This document shows positions 8,934 to 18,185 of a DNA stretch of 64,000 nucleotides, in pieces (within the stretch, counting starts at the first letter, position 1; every line of letters begins with the position of its first letter). The notes under the pieces were generated by a model, which was given only the letters and a program-made list of their open reading frames with translations, had not been told where the DNA came from and ran no database searches. The translations under genes were made by a program, and so were the position numbers. The DNA is taken from the NCBI RefSeq assembly GCF_030345795.1, contig NZ_JAUALB010000001.1, forward strand, positions 2,413,001 through 2,477,000. Direction: 5' to 3'. This DNA comes from Micromonospora sp. WMMA1363. Lineage in GTDB: Bacteria > Actinomycetota > Actinomycetes > Mycobacteriales > Micromonosporaceae.

Positions 8934-10907
8934 ATGTCCGTTGACGGGTGGAACACGGTCCTGGTGCTCGGCGGTATCCGGTCCGGCAAATCCGAGTTCG
9001 CCGAGTCCCTGGTAGCCGACACGCCCACGGTCCGTTACCTGGCCACCGCCGCCGACAACACCGACGACGAGGAGTGGGCGGCCCGGTTGACCGCGCACCG
9101 GGACCGCCGCCCGGAGACCTGGACCACCGAGGAGACGGCGACCGACCCACGCCGGCTGGCGGAGGCGATCGCCGCCGCGCAACCGTACGAGACGCTGCTC
9201 GTCGACGACCTGGGTGGCTGGGTGACGGTTCTGCTCGACCCGGCCCACCAGCCGGCCGACGACACCGCCACCATCGCGGAGTTGGCTGCGGCGGTGCGTT
9301 CCTGCGCGGCCCGGCTGGTGCTGGTCAGTCCCGAGGTCGGGCTCACCCTGGTACCGACCACCGCCCTCGGCCGGGCCTTCACCGACGCGCTCGGGGCGGC
9401 GAACCGCGCGGTCGCCGACGCCTGCGACGCGGTCGTCCTGGTGGTCGCCGGCCAACCGGCCTGGCTCAAGCCCGCCGCGCCGCCGGCCGTCGTCGCGACG
9501 ACGGGGGTCGCCGCGGATGGCCTCCCCGGTGCCGACGGAGCAGCCGGAGCCCCGGTCGGGGTGACCGACGTGCCGCCGGCCCCCGCGCCGCGGATGGCCT
9601 CCCCGGTGCCGACGGAGCAGCCGGAGCCGCTGCCCGCGGTGCTGACGCCGGCCGTCTCGCCCCCGGCGACCGTCCCACCCCCGTCGGACGACCCGGCGGG
9701 CGACGGCGGCACCCCGTGGTCGACGCCGACGATGGCGCTACCGATGGTCACCACCGGCCTGGTGATCCAGCCCGGCATGGAACTGCCCATGCCCGACGAG
9801 CACGCGGGCCCGCAGGCCGTGGACCGGCTCGCCATCCTGGACGTTCCCGGCGCCGGGTTCGGCGCACTCGACCGGGTGGTCGCGTTCGCCGCCGCCACCC
9901 AGGGCACCCCGACGCCCGCGCCCTGGGATTCGGTGCGCGTGCTGCTGGTGTACGGCGACCATGCGGGCGGTGCCGCCGCCGGCACGACACCTGGCGAATC
10001 CGCCCACCGTGCCCGCCAGGCCCGCGCCGGCCAAGGTCCGCTGGCCCGGCTCGCCGCCGAGGCCGGTGCCAGCCTCCAGGTGATCGACGCGCCGCCGGCC
10101 GGCCCGATCGAGGCCGAGCCGGCGCTGCCCCTGGACCAGGTGGAGTCGGCGCTGCGACAGGGCTGGCGGCTCGCCGAGCAGGCTGCCGACGCCGGCGTCC
10201 GGCTGCTGGTGCTGGGCGCGTGCGGCGCCGGCTCCGAGACGGCCGCCGCGGCGGTGCTGGCCGCCACGGCCGGCGCCGAGCCGCCCACCGTGCTCGGCCG
10301 GGTCGTCACCGACTCGGGTGAGTACGACGACCCCGCCTGGATGGTCCGCTGCGCGGCCGTCCGGGACGCGCTGCACCGCAGCCGCCGCTCGCCGCGCGGG
10401 GCAACGGACATCCTGGCCGAGCTCGGCGGCGGCGACATCGCCGTGGCGACGGGCGTGCTGCTCGGCGCGACCGCGCGGCGGCTGCCGGTCCTGCTGGACG
10501 GGCCGGTCGGCGTGGCCGCCGGCCTGGTCAGCCGGGACCTGGCCGGGCAGGCCCGGCACTGGTGTCTGCTGGCCGACCACGGCGGGCACCCGGCGGTGCG
10601 GCTGGCCGCCGACGTGCTCGGCCTGACCCCGCTGCTCGACCTCCGGCTGGACCTCGGGGAGGGCGCGAACGCGCTGGTGGCGTTGCCGCTGCTGCGTTCG
10701 GTGCTGGGGCTGGCCGGCGCGTTGCCGGCACGCCCGTCGCGGGGCGGCGCGGCGGAGGCCGCCGAGCCGGAGACGGGCGAACCGGAGACGGGCGAACCGG
10801 AGACGGGCGAGCCGGACTTCCGCGAGCCGGAGCCGGCCGGTCCGGGGCCGACCACCACCGAGCCGGAGTCCGCGTCCCTGGACCCGTCCGGCTGGCGTGC
10901 CGGCTGA
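8934..10907 (+). CDS. cobU: CobU-CobT fusion: adenosylcobinamide kinase/guanylyltransferase plus DMB phosphoribosyltransferase-like domain
   Basis: This 657-residue protein joins two late cobalamin-pathway domains. Residues 1 to about 180 are CobU: P-loop GGIRSGKS (13 to 20), then the HRDRRPETW motif with His55, the residue position guanylylated in CobU, and VDDLGGW. After a Pro/Ala-rich linker (about 185 to 280), residues 285 to about 605 resemble CobT, with GGGDIAVATGVLLGATARRLP, a variant of the nucleotide loop (GACGAGSET) and the LDLGEGANALVALPLLRS segment holding the catalytic-type Glu. The tail carries a 15-bp repeat, three times (10767 to 10811, PETGE). CobU phosphorylates and guanylylates adenosylcobinamide; CobT makes alpha-ribazole phosphate. 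cobS overlaps the end by 11 bases. Confidence 0.88.
   Translation: MSVDGWNTVLVLGGIRSGKSEFAESLVADTPTVRYLATAADNTDDEEWAARLTAHRDRRPETWTTEETATDPRRLAEAIAAAQPYETLLVDDLGGWVTVLLDPAHQPADDTATIAELAAAVRSCAARLVLVSPEVGLTLVPTTALGRAFTDALGAANRAVADACDAVVLVVAGQPAWLKPAAPPAVVATTGVAADGLPGADGAAGAPVGVTDVPPAPAPRMASPVPTEQPEPLPAVLTPAVSPPATVPPPSDDPAGDGGTPWSTPTMALPMVTTGLVIQPGMELPMPDEHAGPQAVDRLAILDVPGAGFGALDRVVAFAAATQGTPTPAPWDSVRVLLVYGDHAGGAAAGTTPGESAHRARQARAGQGPLARLAAEAGASLQVIDAPPAGPIEAEPALPLDQVESALRQGWRLAEQAADAGVRLLVLGACGAGSETAAAAVLAATAGAEPPTVLGRVVTDSGEYDDPAWMVRCAAVRDALHRSRRSPRGATDILAELGGGDIAVATGVLLGATARRLPVLLDGPVGVAAGLVSRDLAGQARHWCLLADHGGHPAVRLAADVLGLTPLLDLRLDLGEGANALVALPLLRSVLGLAGALPARPSRGGAAEAAEPETGEPETGEPETGEPDFREPEPAGPGPTTTEPESASLDPSGWRAG
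9509..9628. repeat. 43-bp direct repeat in the CobU-CobT linker, copies in different reading frames
   Basis: Bases 9509 to 9551 recur exactly at 9586 to 9628. The offset is 77 bases, which is not a multiple of three, so the same DNA is translated as AADGLPGADGAAGA in the first copy and as RMASPVPTEQPEP in the second. This looks like a recent duplication inside an unconstrained linker. Confidence 0.9.
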
Positions 10908-11669
10908 GTCACGGCTCGCCGCCGGGACCCGGCTGGCGGTGACCACGTTCACCACGCTGCCGGTACGCCCCGGCCGGATCGACCGGGCGGTGGCGGCCAC
11001 CGCGATGGCGCTCGCCCCGGCCGTCGGGGCGTTGCTCGGGGCCGTTCTCGCCGGGGTGTTGCTGCTCGCGGGCGCGCTCGCGCCGCCGCTGGTGGCGGCA
11101 GGGGTGACGGTCGCCGCGGGCGCGCTACTCACCCGGGGCTGCACCTCGACGGGCTGGCCGACACCGTGGACGCGCTCGGGTCGTACCGGCGGGGGTCCGC
11201 CGCGCTGGAGGTCATGAGGAAGCCGGACGTCGGCCCGTTCGGGGTGGTCGCGCTGGTGGTCGTGCTCCTGGTGCAGGCGGCGGTGCTCGCGGAGCTGGTC
11301 GGACGGTCGGCGCCGGCCGTGCTCGCGGCGGTGGTGACCGCGACCGCCGCGGGTCGGCTCGGGGTCGCGGTGGCCTGCCGGCGTGGGGTGCCGGCGGCCC
11401 GACCGGAGGGCTTGGGCGCGCTGGTCGCCGGAAGCGTCGGGCCGCTCGCGCTGGCCGCCGGGGCGGCCGTCGTCGCGCTGGTGGCGGTCGCCGCCGTGCC
11501 GGGCCGCCCGTGGCAGGGGCCGCTCGCCGTGGCCGCCGCCCTCGCCGTCGTGGTGGGGCTGCTGCGGCACCTGGTACGCCGCCTCGGCGGCGTCACCGGT
11601 GACGTGCTCGGCGCGACCGTGGAGGTGGTCACCACACTGGTCTACCTCGGACTCATCTTGTCCGGCTGA
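10897..11669 (+). pseudogene. cobS: adenosylcobinamide-GDP ribazoletransferase, single-base frameshift
   Basis: CobS is the membrane enzyme that joins adenosylcobinamide-GDP with alpha-ribazole (phosphate) to finish cobalamin. The GTG start at 10897 overlaps the cobU-cobT stop by 11 bases. The N-terminal frame is coding to about 11138, where the conserved TRGLHLDGLADTVDALGS motif should appear; the sequence instead reads TRGCTSTGWP, and the expected motif resumes in another frame that stays open to 11669. Adding one C to CGGGGCTGCAC restores the whole motif. The rest, with several hydrophobic segments (LVVVLLVQAAVL and others), is intact. This is either a sequencing deletion or a recent inactivation; the clean continuation of both halves favours the former. 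Confidence 0.88.
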
Positions 11670-11736
11670 GTTCCGCCCGACCCGGCGGGTAGCGTTCGGA
11701 TCGACAGCACCGACGCGGCCACCCCCGGGGGACGAC

Positions 11737-13032
11737 ATGCTCATCACGGACGACTTCCTGCCCGTACCGGTCCCGGAGTCGCTGAGCGCGACCTACCTGG
11801 TGCCGATGGCCGGGCTGCCGGCCGTGGGCACGAAGACCGCGGTGCGGCGGCTCACCGGAAGGCTGGCCGCGCCGGTGCACGCGCTGGCCGGGCAGATGCT
11901 GGACAGCCCGCTGATGAGCGTGGACACCCGGCCGATCGGCGAGTTCCCCGAGCTGCCCCCCGACCTGCTGACCGCGTTCGGCGCGACCCAGGCGCAGCTG
12001 GCCCGGCTCGCGGCGGCGACCCACCTGGTGGTGGTGCAGGCCGAGTACCGGCCGGGGTGGCCGCCGGCGCACGAGTGGGCGGCGCGGGCGGTGGCCGCCG
12101 CGGTGGCCGACACTGTCGGCGGGGACGTGGTCGACGTCTTCGGCCTCCAGTTCCTGGATCCAGCTACCGCGCTGCGCTCGCTGCCGGACCAGCAGGGGCG
12201 GATCCGGTTGGTCGACTGGGTGCTGGTGCCCTATTCCTCGGACGCCGACGGGCTGTGGTTCACCACGAAGGGGCTGCGCCGCTTCGGCCTGCTGGAACTC
12301 CAGACGCAGGCGGTTCCCGACCAGCTGACCCGGGCGTGGGGCGCGGTGATGACCGGTACGGCGAGACGGCTGCTGCGCACCTGGACCGACGGCCTGGCCG
12401 GCGAGGAGGTGCCCGCGTTCGTCCAGCTGCCGGTGCTGGCCACGGTCACCGGCCACGACATCGCGGTGGCGTACGGCAACCCGGAACAGCACGGGGCGAC
12501 GGCACCGGTGCTGCTGCGGCTGGAGCTGGACCCGGCGACCGACCCGGAGGCCGACTCGTTCCTCAGCCTGCGCCCGCCGGCCGGGCACCCGGGGTCCGCC
12601 GGCCGCTACTTCGCCGCCGCCTGCGCCACCCTCTTCAACGGCATCCAACCGGACGTGCGGTACGCCCGCCCCGGCGACGCGATGAGCCGGGCGGTCGCCA
12701 CCGCCCGTTCCTCGCTGGGTGACATCCGGACCCGGTTCCTCGCCGGACAGCTCCCGCCGGAGACGCAGCTCGTGGTCAAGTACGGGCTGCCCGGCGACGA
12801 CGGTCCGGAGTACGTGTGGGCGGGGGTGACCTCCTGGGACGCCGCCGAGCGGATCGAGGGGGCGAGCGCCAGCGACGCGAACACCGATCCCACCGTTCGG
12901 ATCGGCTCCCGGGTGGTGGTGGAGGCGACCGACGTGGTCGACTGGGCGGTTCTCGACGGAACCGGCGTCATCGAGGGCGGCTGGACCCAGGCCGTCCTGG
13001 ACGCCGGCGAACGCCCCGCCCCACCCCGCTGA
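11737..13032 (+). CDS. DUF2314 domain-containing protein
   Basis: This 431-residue protein ends (about residues 340 to 425) in a DUF2314 (YegJ-like) domain, seen as [34 protein letters not shown] and [22 protein letters not shown]. The N-terminal 330 residues are a large alpha/beta region without a motif I can place (it includes WAVMTG-like and [13 protein letters not shown] segments). The ATG at 11737 follows GGGGGACGAC, and upstream codons fall between genes. No signal peptide or membrane segment is visible. Its function is unknown. Confidence 0.85.
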   Translation: MLITDDFLPVPVPESLSATYLVPMAGLPAVGTKTAVRRLTGRLAAPVHALAGQMLDSPLMSVDTRPIGEFPELPPDLLTAFGATQAQLARLAAATHLVVVQAEYRPGWPPAHEWAARAVAAAVADTVGGDVVDVFGLQFLDPATALRSLPDQQGRIRLVDWVLVPYSSDADGLWFTTKGLRRFGLLELQTQAVPDQLTRAWGAVMTGTARRLLRTWTDGLAGEEVPAFVQLPVLATVTGHDIAVAYGNPEQHGATAPVLLRLELDPATDPEADSFLSLRPPAGHPGSAGRYFAAACATLFNGIQPDVRYARPGDAMSRAVATARSSLGDIRTRFLAGQLPPETQLVVKYGLPGDDGPEYVWAGVTSWDAAERIEGASASDANTDPTVRIGSRVVVEATDVVDWAVLDGTGVIEGGWTQAVLDAGERPAPPR

Positions 13033-13186
13033 CGGACACCTCGCGGCTGGCCGCCAACCTCCCGTCGGTCGTCTCCCATCGGTCGTCTCGCGTCGGATCG
13101 ACTCACCGTCGGTGTGCGGCGCGGTCCCGACGCGGCCGGCTGGACCGATCTCCGGACCGCTCGACAGGGTCCATGATCGACGTTGG

Positions 13187-14316
13187 TCAGCGGACCGACG
13201 GCCGGACGAAGGGGGGCGGGTCAGGCGCATGGGGGTGCGGCGACCGCGGATGTCGACCTCCACCTCGGCGCCGTCGGCGAGGGCTGGCGCGGTGTCGATC
13301 AGGGCCAGGGCGATGCCCTGTTTGCGGGTCGGGCTGAAGGTGCCGCTGGTGATGGTGCCGACCAGGGCGTCGCCGGAGTACACCGCCATGCCGGGGCGCG
13401 GGATCGCGCGCTCGACCGCCGCCAGCCCGCGCAGCGTACGCCGAGGACCGGCGGCCTTCTCCGCGAGCAGCGCGTCCCGACCCCAGAAGGCAGGCTTGTC
13501 CCAGCCGACGGCCCAGCCCGAGCGGGCCTGCACCGGGGTGATGTCCAGCGACAGGTCCTGCCCGTGCAGTGGGTAACCCATCTCGGTGCGCAGCGTGTCC
13601 CGCGCGGCCAGGCCGCAGGCGCGCAACTCGTACGCCTCCCCCGCGGCGAAGAGCGCGTCCCACACGGCGACCGCGGACGCGGTCGGCACGACCAGTTCGT
13701 AGCCCAGCTCACCGGTGTATCCGGTGCGGCACACGGTCAACTCGGCACCGGCCACCGAGCCGCCCGAGAAGCTCATGTACCCGTGCTCCGTGGGCAGGCC
13801 CAGCGCGCCGAGCAGTTCCGGCGAGCGCGGGCCCTGCACCGCGAGGACCGCGTACGCCTCGTGCTCGTCGGTGACCGTGACCGACGACGGCGCCGCGGCG
13901 CGCAGCCGGCGCACCACCTCCGCGGTGTTCGCGGCGTTCGGGACCAGGAAGACGTGGTCGTCGCCGTGCAGGTAGGCGATGATGTCGTCGACCACACCGC
14001 CGGCGGCGTCGTCGCAGCAGAGCGTGTACTGCGCCCGGCCCGGTCCGATCCGGCCCAGGTCGTTGCTGAGACAGGCGTTGACGAAGTCCGCCGCGCCCGG
14101 CCCCGTCACCCGGGCCTTGCCCAGGTGGGACACGTCGAAGACACCGGCCGCGGTGCGGACCGCCGCGTGCTCCTTGAGCACCCCACCTCCGGCGTACTCC
14201 AGCGGCATCTCCCACCCGCCGAACGGGGCGAACTTGGCGCCGGCGGCGGTGTGCCGGTCGTGCAGCGGGGAACGTCGCAGCCGGGACTCGGCGGGGCTGG
14301 CGGTCACGTCGGTCAT
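13187..14316 (-). CDS. gcvT: aminomethyltransferase (glycine cleavage T protein), frameshift in the last codons
   Basis: GcvT transfers the aminomethyl carbon from lipoylated H protein to tetrahydrofolate in the cytoplasmic glycine cleavage system. The start ATG at 14316 ([22 protein letters not shown]) leads into [56 protein letters not shown] and [14 protein letters not shown], all family features. The expected C-terminal PPFVRPSVR lies one frame away: a run of six G at 13211 to 13216 would need seven to keep frame. Read literally, the protein would run far past its usual size as antisense of the DUF2314 gene. I annotate the normal end at 13187 (about 376 aa). It diverges from pepA. Confidence 0.88.
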
Positions 14317-14477
14317 GGGTGGCAACTTACCGGGGACTGAACGGCTCGTTAGCATCGGCGGGACCCGCCGGAGCCGTCGGCGGGACAGCCCCGGTCTGCG
14401 GCGGGTACGGTCCGCCGGAGACCTTCACCGCCGGTACGCGACGACGCGGCCGGCCCGGCCCGCCCGGAGTAGCTTCA

Positions 14478-16049
14478 GTGACATCGCCCAGCACCACCCT
14501 CAGCCTGGTCGACACCGACCCCGCCGAACTCGCCGTCGACGCGATCGTCATCGGCGTGCACAGCCAGACCGGCGAGCCGGGGGCCACCGGTGGCCCCACT
14601 GGCACCCTGCTGCTGGCCACTGGCGCGGAGAGCATTGCCGCGGCTTTCGACGGAAAGCTGACCGAGACGCTGGCGCTGCTCGGCGCGACCGGCGGCCCTG
14701 GCGAGGTGATCAAACTCGCCACGCTCGGCACGGTCACCGCCCCCGTGGTCGCCGTGGTGGGCCTCGGGCCGGAGCCGACCGGCGCCGCCCCCGCCCCGGA
14801 GACGCTGCGCCGGGCGGCCGGCGCGGCCGTCCGGGCCCTGGCCGGCGCGGCCCGGGTCGCGCTGGCCCTGCCGTTGCCCGACGACGCCGACGCGCCGACC
14901 GCGCTGCGCGCGGTCGCCGAGGGTGCCCTGCTCGGCGGCTACCGGTTCGCCGGCTACAAGACCCGCCCGCAGCCCGCTCGCCGAGAGCCGGTGGCGGAGG
15001 TGCTGGTGGCGGTGCCGGACGCGGCCGACGCGGTCGCCACGGCCGAGGTGACCCGGGCGCAGGCGGTGGCCGACGCGGTGCGCCGCAGCCGGGACTGGGT
15101 GAACACCGCCCCGAACGATTTGCGTCCGCCGGCCTTCGCCGAGGCGGTGGGCGCCGCCGCGCGGGAGGCCGGCCTGACGGTCGAGGTGCTCGACGAGGCC
15201 GCGCTACGCGAGGGCGGATACGGCGGCATCATCGCCGTCGGGCAGGGCTCGGAGGCCCCGCCGCGGCTGGTGCGGATCAGTTACACCCCAGCCGGCGGTG
15301 GCACCGGCAAGCGGGTCGCGCTGGTCGGCAAGGGCATCACCTTCGACACCGGCGGCATCTCGATCAAGCCGGCGCAGGGCATGTGGGAGATGAAGTCCGA
15401 CATGGCCGGCGCGGCCGCGGTGGGCGCCACGATGCTGGCGGTCGCCGCGCTCAAGCCGGCGGTGCCGGTGACCGCGTACCTGCCGATGGCGGAGAACATG
15501 CCCTCGGGCACGTCATACCGGCCGGGTGACGTGATCACCATGTTCGACGGCAAGCGGGTGGAGGTGCTCAACACCGACGCCGAGGGCCGGATGGTCCTCG
15601 CCGACGCGATCGCCCGCGCCTGCGCCGACGGCTGCGACTACCTGTTCGAGACCTCCACCCTGACCGGCGGCCAGGTGGTGGCGCTGGGCAAGAGGGTGTC
15701 CGGCGTGATGGGCACCGACGAGTTGTGCGAGCGGGTCCGGGTGGCCGGCGACGCGGTCGGCGAGCCGGCCTGGCCGATGCCGTTGCCGGAGGACGTACGC
15801 AAGGGCATGGACTCCGACGTCGCGGACATCTCCCAGGTCAACGCCGGCATGGACCGGGCCGGTCACATGCTCCAGGGCGGGGTGTTCCTGCGCGAGTTCG
15901 TCAGCGGGGACGTCGCCTGGGCGCACATCGACATCGCCGGCCCCAGCTACCACTCCGGCGAGCCGACCGGCTACTGGACCAAGGGTGGCACCGGCGTCCC
16001 CGTCCGCACCCTGCTCCACCTGATCGACGACGTCGCCAGCAACGGCTGA
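14478..16049 (+). CDS. pepA: leucyl aminopeptidase (M17)
   Basis: This 523-residue cytosolic enzyme removes N-terminal residues from peptides using two metal ions. The catalytic C-terminal half shows VGKGITFDTGGISIKP from about residue 282, with the metal-binding Lys and Asp, then MWEMKSDMAGAAAV and NTDAEGRMVLAD at about 364, the M17 signature. I chose the GTG at 14478 (VTSPSTTLSL), because earlier in-frame codons lie in the gcvT-pepA divergent region. A strong terminator hairpin follows at 16116 to 16152. In some bacteria PepA also binds DNA; nothing here tests that. Confidence 0.95.
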   Translation: MTSPSTTLSLVDTDPAELAVDAIVIGVHSQTGEPGATGGPTGTLLLATGAESIAAAFDGKLTETLALLGATGGPGEVIKLATLGTVTAPVVAVVGLGPEPTGAAPAPETLRRAAGAAVRALAGAARVALALPLPDDADAPTALRAVAEGALLGGYRFAGYKTRPQPARREPVAEVLVAVPDAADAVATAEVTRAQAVADAVRRSRDWVNTAPNDLRPPAFAEAVGAAAREAGLTVEVLDEAALREGGYGGIIAVGQGSEAPPRLVRISYTPAGGGTGKRVALVGKGITFDTGGISIKPAQGMWEMKSDMAGAAAVGATMLAVAALKPAVPVTAYLPMAENMPSGTSYRPGDVITMFDGKRVEVLNTDAEGRMVLADAIARACADGCDYLFETSTLTGGQVVALGKRVSGVMGTDELCERVRVAGDAVGEPAWPMPLPEDVRKGMDSDVADISQVNAGMDRAGHMLQGGVFLREFVSGDVAWAHIDIAGPSYHSGEPTGYWTKGGTGVPVRTLLHLIDDVASNG

Positions 16050-16115
16050 CGCCAGGCCCCACCCGCACCCAAGGTCCGCCCTCAGCTGCGCCCCAAGATC
16101 AGCGCAGATGCGCGG

Positions 16116-16152
16116 AAGGAGTGGCCGTCCCACGCCGGGGTGGCCGCTCCTT
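16116..16152 (+). terminator. rho-independent-type terminator after pepA
   Basis: AAGGAGTGGCC (16116 to 16126) pairs with GGCCGCTCCTT (16142 to 16152), 11 pairs with one G-U, around a 15-base loop. A pyrimidine-rich tract TTTCCTTTCC follows. It lies 66 bases after the pepA stop. Confidence 0.75.
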
Positions 16153-16184
16153 TCCTTTCCGTGACAGTGGCCTTCGACACGAGC

Positions 16185-16208
16185 GGGTGGGTGGGTGGGT
16201 GGGTGGGG
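16185..16208 (+). other. G-quadruplex-forming (GGGT)n run
   Basis: Six G tracts of at least three G are separated by single T bases. This is the classic parallel G-quadruplex pattern on the plus strand. It sits between the pepA terminator and the convergent small gene ending at 16214, six bases before that stop codon. Confidence 0.8.
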
Positions 16209-16213
16209 CACCG

Positions 16214-16543
16214 TCAAAACAGTTCGGGGCGGCGTTTGCGGCGTTCGTTGTAGTCGCGCATCCGCTGCGGGTAGCCCATCAGGCGGACGTCGTACACCGG
16301 GATACCCAGCCGGTACGCGAAGCGGCGGGCGCCGTCGGGGCCGTCGATCCGGCGGCGGGTCCACTCCCCGTCGTCGGCGATCAGCATGACCGTGGTCTCG
16401 GTGACGGTCGTCCGGGGTTCGATGAACGCCTCGACCCCCTTCCGGGTGCGGACAAAGTTCTCAAGATGCTCCAGATCGGCACGGTCGGCGGCGCGATCGA
16501 GGCTGACCGCGCGTACCTTCTTACGTCGTCGGAACAGTCCCAC
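16214..16543 (-). CDS. conserved actinobacterial hypothetical protein (109 aa)
   Basis: This 109-residue protein starts at a GTG (MGLFRRRKKVRAVSLDRAADRADLE) and is divergent from lpdA. It has a basic N terminus, a mixed alpha/beta core (GVEAFIEPRTTVTETTVMLI, DDGEWTRRRIDGPDGARRF) and a basic end (GYPQRMRDYNERRKRRPE). I recall proteins of this kind beside lpd-sucB in actinomycetes, without experimental function. No signal peptide or membrane segment is seen. The 177-base intergenic space with lpdA probably holds both promoters. Confidence 0.75.
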   Translation of the reverse strand: MGLFRRRKKVRAVSLDRAADRADLEHLENFVRTRKGVEAFIEPRTTVTETTVMLIADDGEWTRRRIDGPDGARRFAYRLGIPVYDVRLMGYPQRMRDYNERRKRRPELF

Positions 16544-16720
16544 CAGCAGTCTCCCCCACCCGCGTCATCGAAGCCGGTGCCAAGCGTACGTGCCACCGAC
16601 GTGTCGTTGGGCACCTCGTTACGCGGGCGGAGCCCGGTGGTGACAAGATGACCGAGGTGGGGTGTGTCCGCATTACCCCGCCGTGACCCCCGATGCAGTG
16701 ACGCGACCTGGGAGTTGGAC

Positions 16721-18112
16721 GTGAGCGAGCCGAACGACGCAACCTTCGACATCGTCATCCTCGGAGGTGGTAGCGGCGGCTACGCGGCGGCGCTGCGTGC
16801 CGCCCAGCTGGGTTTGACCGTCGCACTGGTCGAGAAAAGCAAGCTCGGCGGCACCTGCCTGCACAACGGCTGCATCCCGACCAAGGCGCTGCTGCACGCG
16901 GCCGAGATCGCCGACCAGACCCGCGAGTCGGAGCAGTTCGGCGTCAAGGCCGAGCTGGTCGGCATCGACATGCCGGCGGTCAACTCGTACAAGGACGGCG
17001 TGATCGCCCGCCTGTACAAGGGCCTGCAGGGGATGCTGAAGAGCAACAAGGCGATCACCGTCGTCGAGGGCCACGGCAGGCTGGTCGCCCCGAACACCGT
17101 CGAGGTGAACGGCAAACGCTACACCGGCCGCAACATCGTCCTGGCCTCCGGCTCGTACGCCAAGAGCCTGCCCGGCCTGGAGATCGACGGCGAGCGGGTC
17201 ATCACCAGCGACCACGCGCTGGTCCTGGACCGCGTCCCGGCATCGGCGATCGTGCTGGGCGGCGGCGTGATCGGCGTCGAGTTCGCGAGCGTGTGGAAGT
17301 CCTTCGGGGTGGACGTCACGATCATCGAGGCGCTGCCCCGGCTGGTCGCCGCCGAGGACGAGGAGTCGTCGAAGGCGCTGGAGCGGGCCTTCCGCAAGCG
17401 GAAGATCAACTTTAGGGTCGGCAAACCGTTCGAGAAGGTCGAGAAGACCGACAACGGCGTCAAGGTCACCATCGCCGGCGGTGCGACCGTCGAGGCCGAG
17501 CTACTGCTGGTCGCCGTCGGCCGCGGCCCCAACACCGCCGACCTCGGATACGAGGAACAGGGCGTGCGGATGGACCGCGGCTACGTACTGACCGACGAGC
17601 GGCTGCGCACCAGCGTGCCCAACGTCTACGCGGTCGGCGACATCGTGCCCGGCCTGCAGCTCGCCCACCGCGGCTTCCAGCAGGGCATCTTCGTCGCCGA
17701 GGAGATCGCCGGACAGAACCCGGCCGTGATCGACGAGGCCGGCATCCCCCGGGTCACCTACTCGGACCCGGAGTTGGCGTCGGTCGGCCTGACCGAGGCG
17801 AAGGCCAAGGAGCGGTACGGCGCCGACAAGGTCAAGAGCTACAACTACAACCTGGGCGGCAACGGCAAGAGCCAGATCCTCAAGACCGCCGGCTTCGTCA
17901 AGCTGGTGCGCGTCGAGGACGGACCGGTCGTCGGCGTACACATGGTCGGCGCCCGGGTCGGTGAGCTGGTCGGCGAGGCCCAGCTCATCTACAACTGGGA
18001 GGCCTACCCGGCCGAGGTGGCGCAGCTCGTGCACGCCCACCCGACGCAGACCGAGGCCCTGGGCGAGGCGCACCTGGCCCTCGCCGGCAAGCCGCTACAC
18101 GCGCACGCCTGA
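16721..18112 (+). CDS. lpdA: dihydrolipoyl dehydrogenase (E3)
   Basis: This 463-residue FAD enzyme reoxidises dihydrolipoyl groups on E2 and GcvH with NAD+. The N-terminal FAD Rossmann motif is GGGSGG (15 to 20), the redox-active disulfide is Cys46/Cys51 in GGTCLHNGCIPTK, the NAD-binding motif is GGGVIGVEFAS near 180, and the active-site His440-Glu445 pair sits in HAHPTQTE at the C terminus. The GTG at 16721 (VSEPNDATFDIVILGGG) is chosen over upstream in-frame codons, which lack family similarity. It is followed 73 bases later by sucB on the same strand, a typical actinomycete E3-E2 pair. Confidence 0.95.
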   Translation: MSEPNDATFDIVILGGGSGGYAAALRAAQLGLTVALVEKSKLGGTCLHNGCIPTKALLHAAEIADQTRESEQFGVKAELVGIDMPAVNSYKDGVIARLYKGLQGMLKSNKAITVVEGHGRLVAPNTVEVNGKRYTGRNIVLASGSYAKSLPGLEIDGERVITSDHALVLDRVPASAIVLGGGVIGVEFASVWKSFGVDVTIIEALPRLVAAEDEESSKALERAFRKRKINFRVGKPFEKVEKTDNGVKVTIAGGATVEAELLLVAVGRGPNTADLGYEEQGVRMDRGYVLTDERLRTSVPNVYAVGDIVPGLQLAHRGFQQGIFVAEEIAGQNPAVIDEAGIPRVTYSDPELASVGLTEAKAKERYGADKVKSYNYNLGGNGKSQILKTAGFVKLVRVEDGPVVGVHMVGARVGELVGEAQLIYNWEAYPAEVAQLVHAHPTQTEALGEAHLALAGKPLHAHA

Positions 18113-18185
18113 GACGAAAGCCAACACCGCGGCGTCCGGCGGCAGACGGGCGAGATCGCACCAGGGGAATAAGGAGTCGTAAGAG

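Noticed and set aside
11653..13186. Extension of GcvT into a 900-residue protein
   Set aside because: The extra part is antisense of the DUF2314 gene and the normal GcvT ending exists one frame away at a homopolymer.
14317..14477. Glycine riboswitch upstream of gcvT
   Set aside because: No recognisable aptamer consensus was seen in the divergent gcvT-pepA space.
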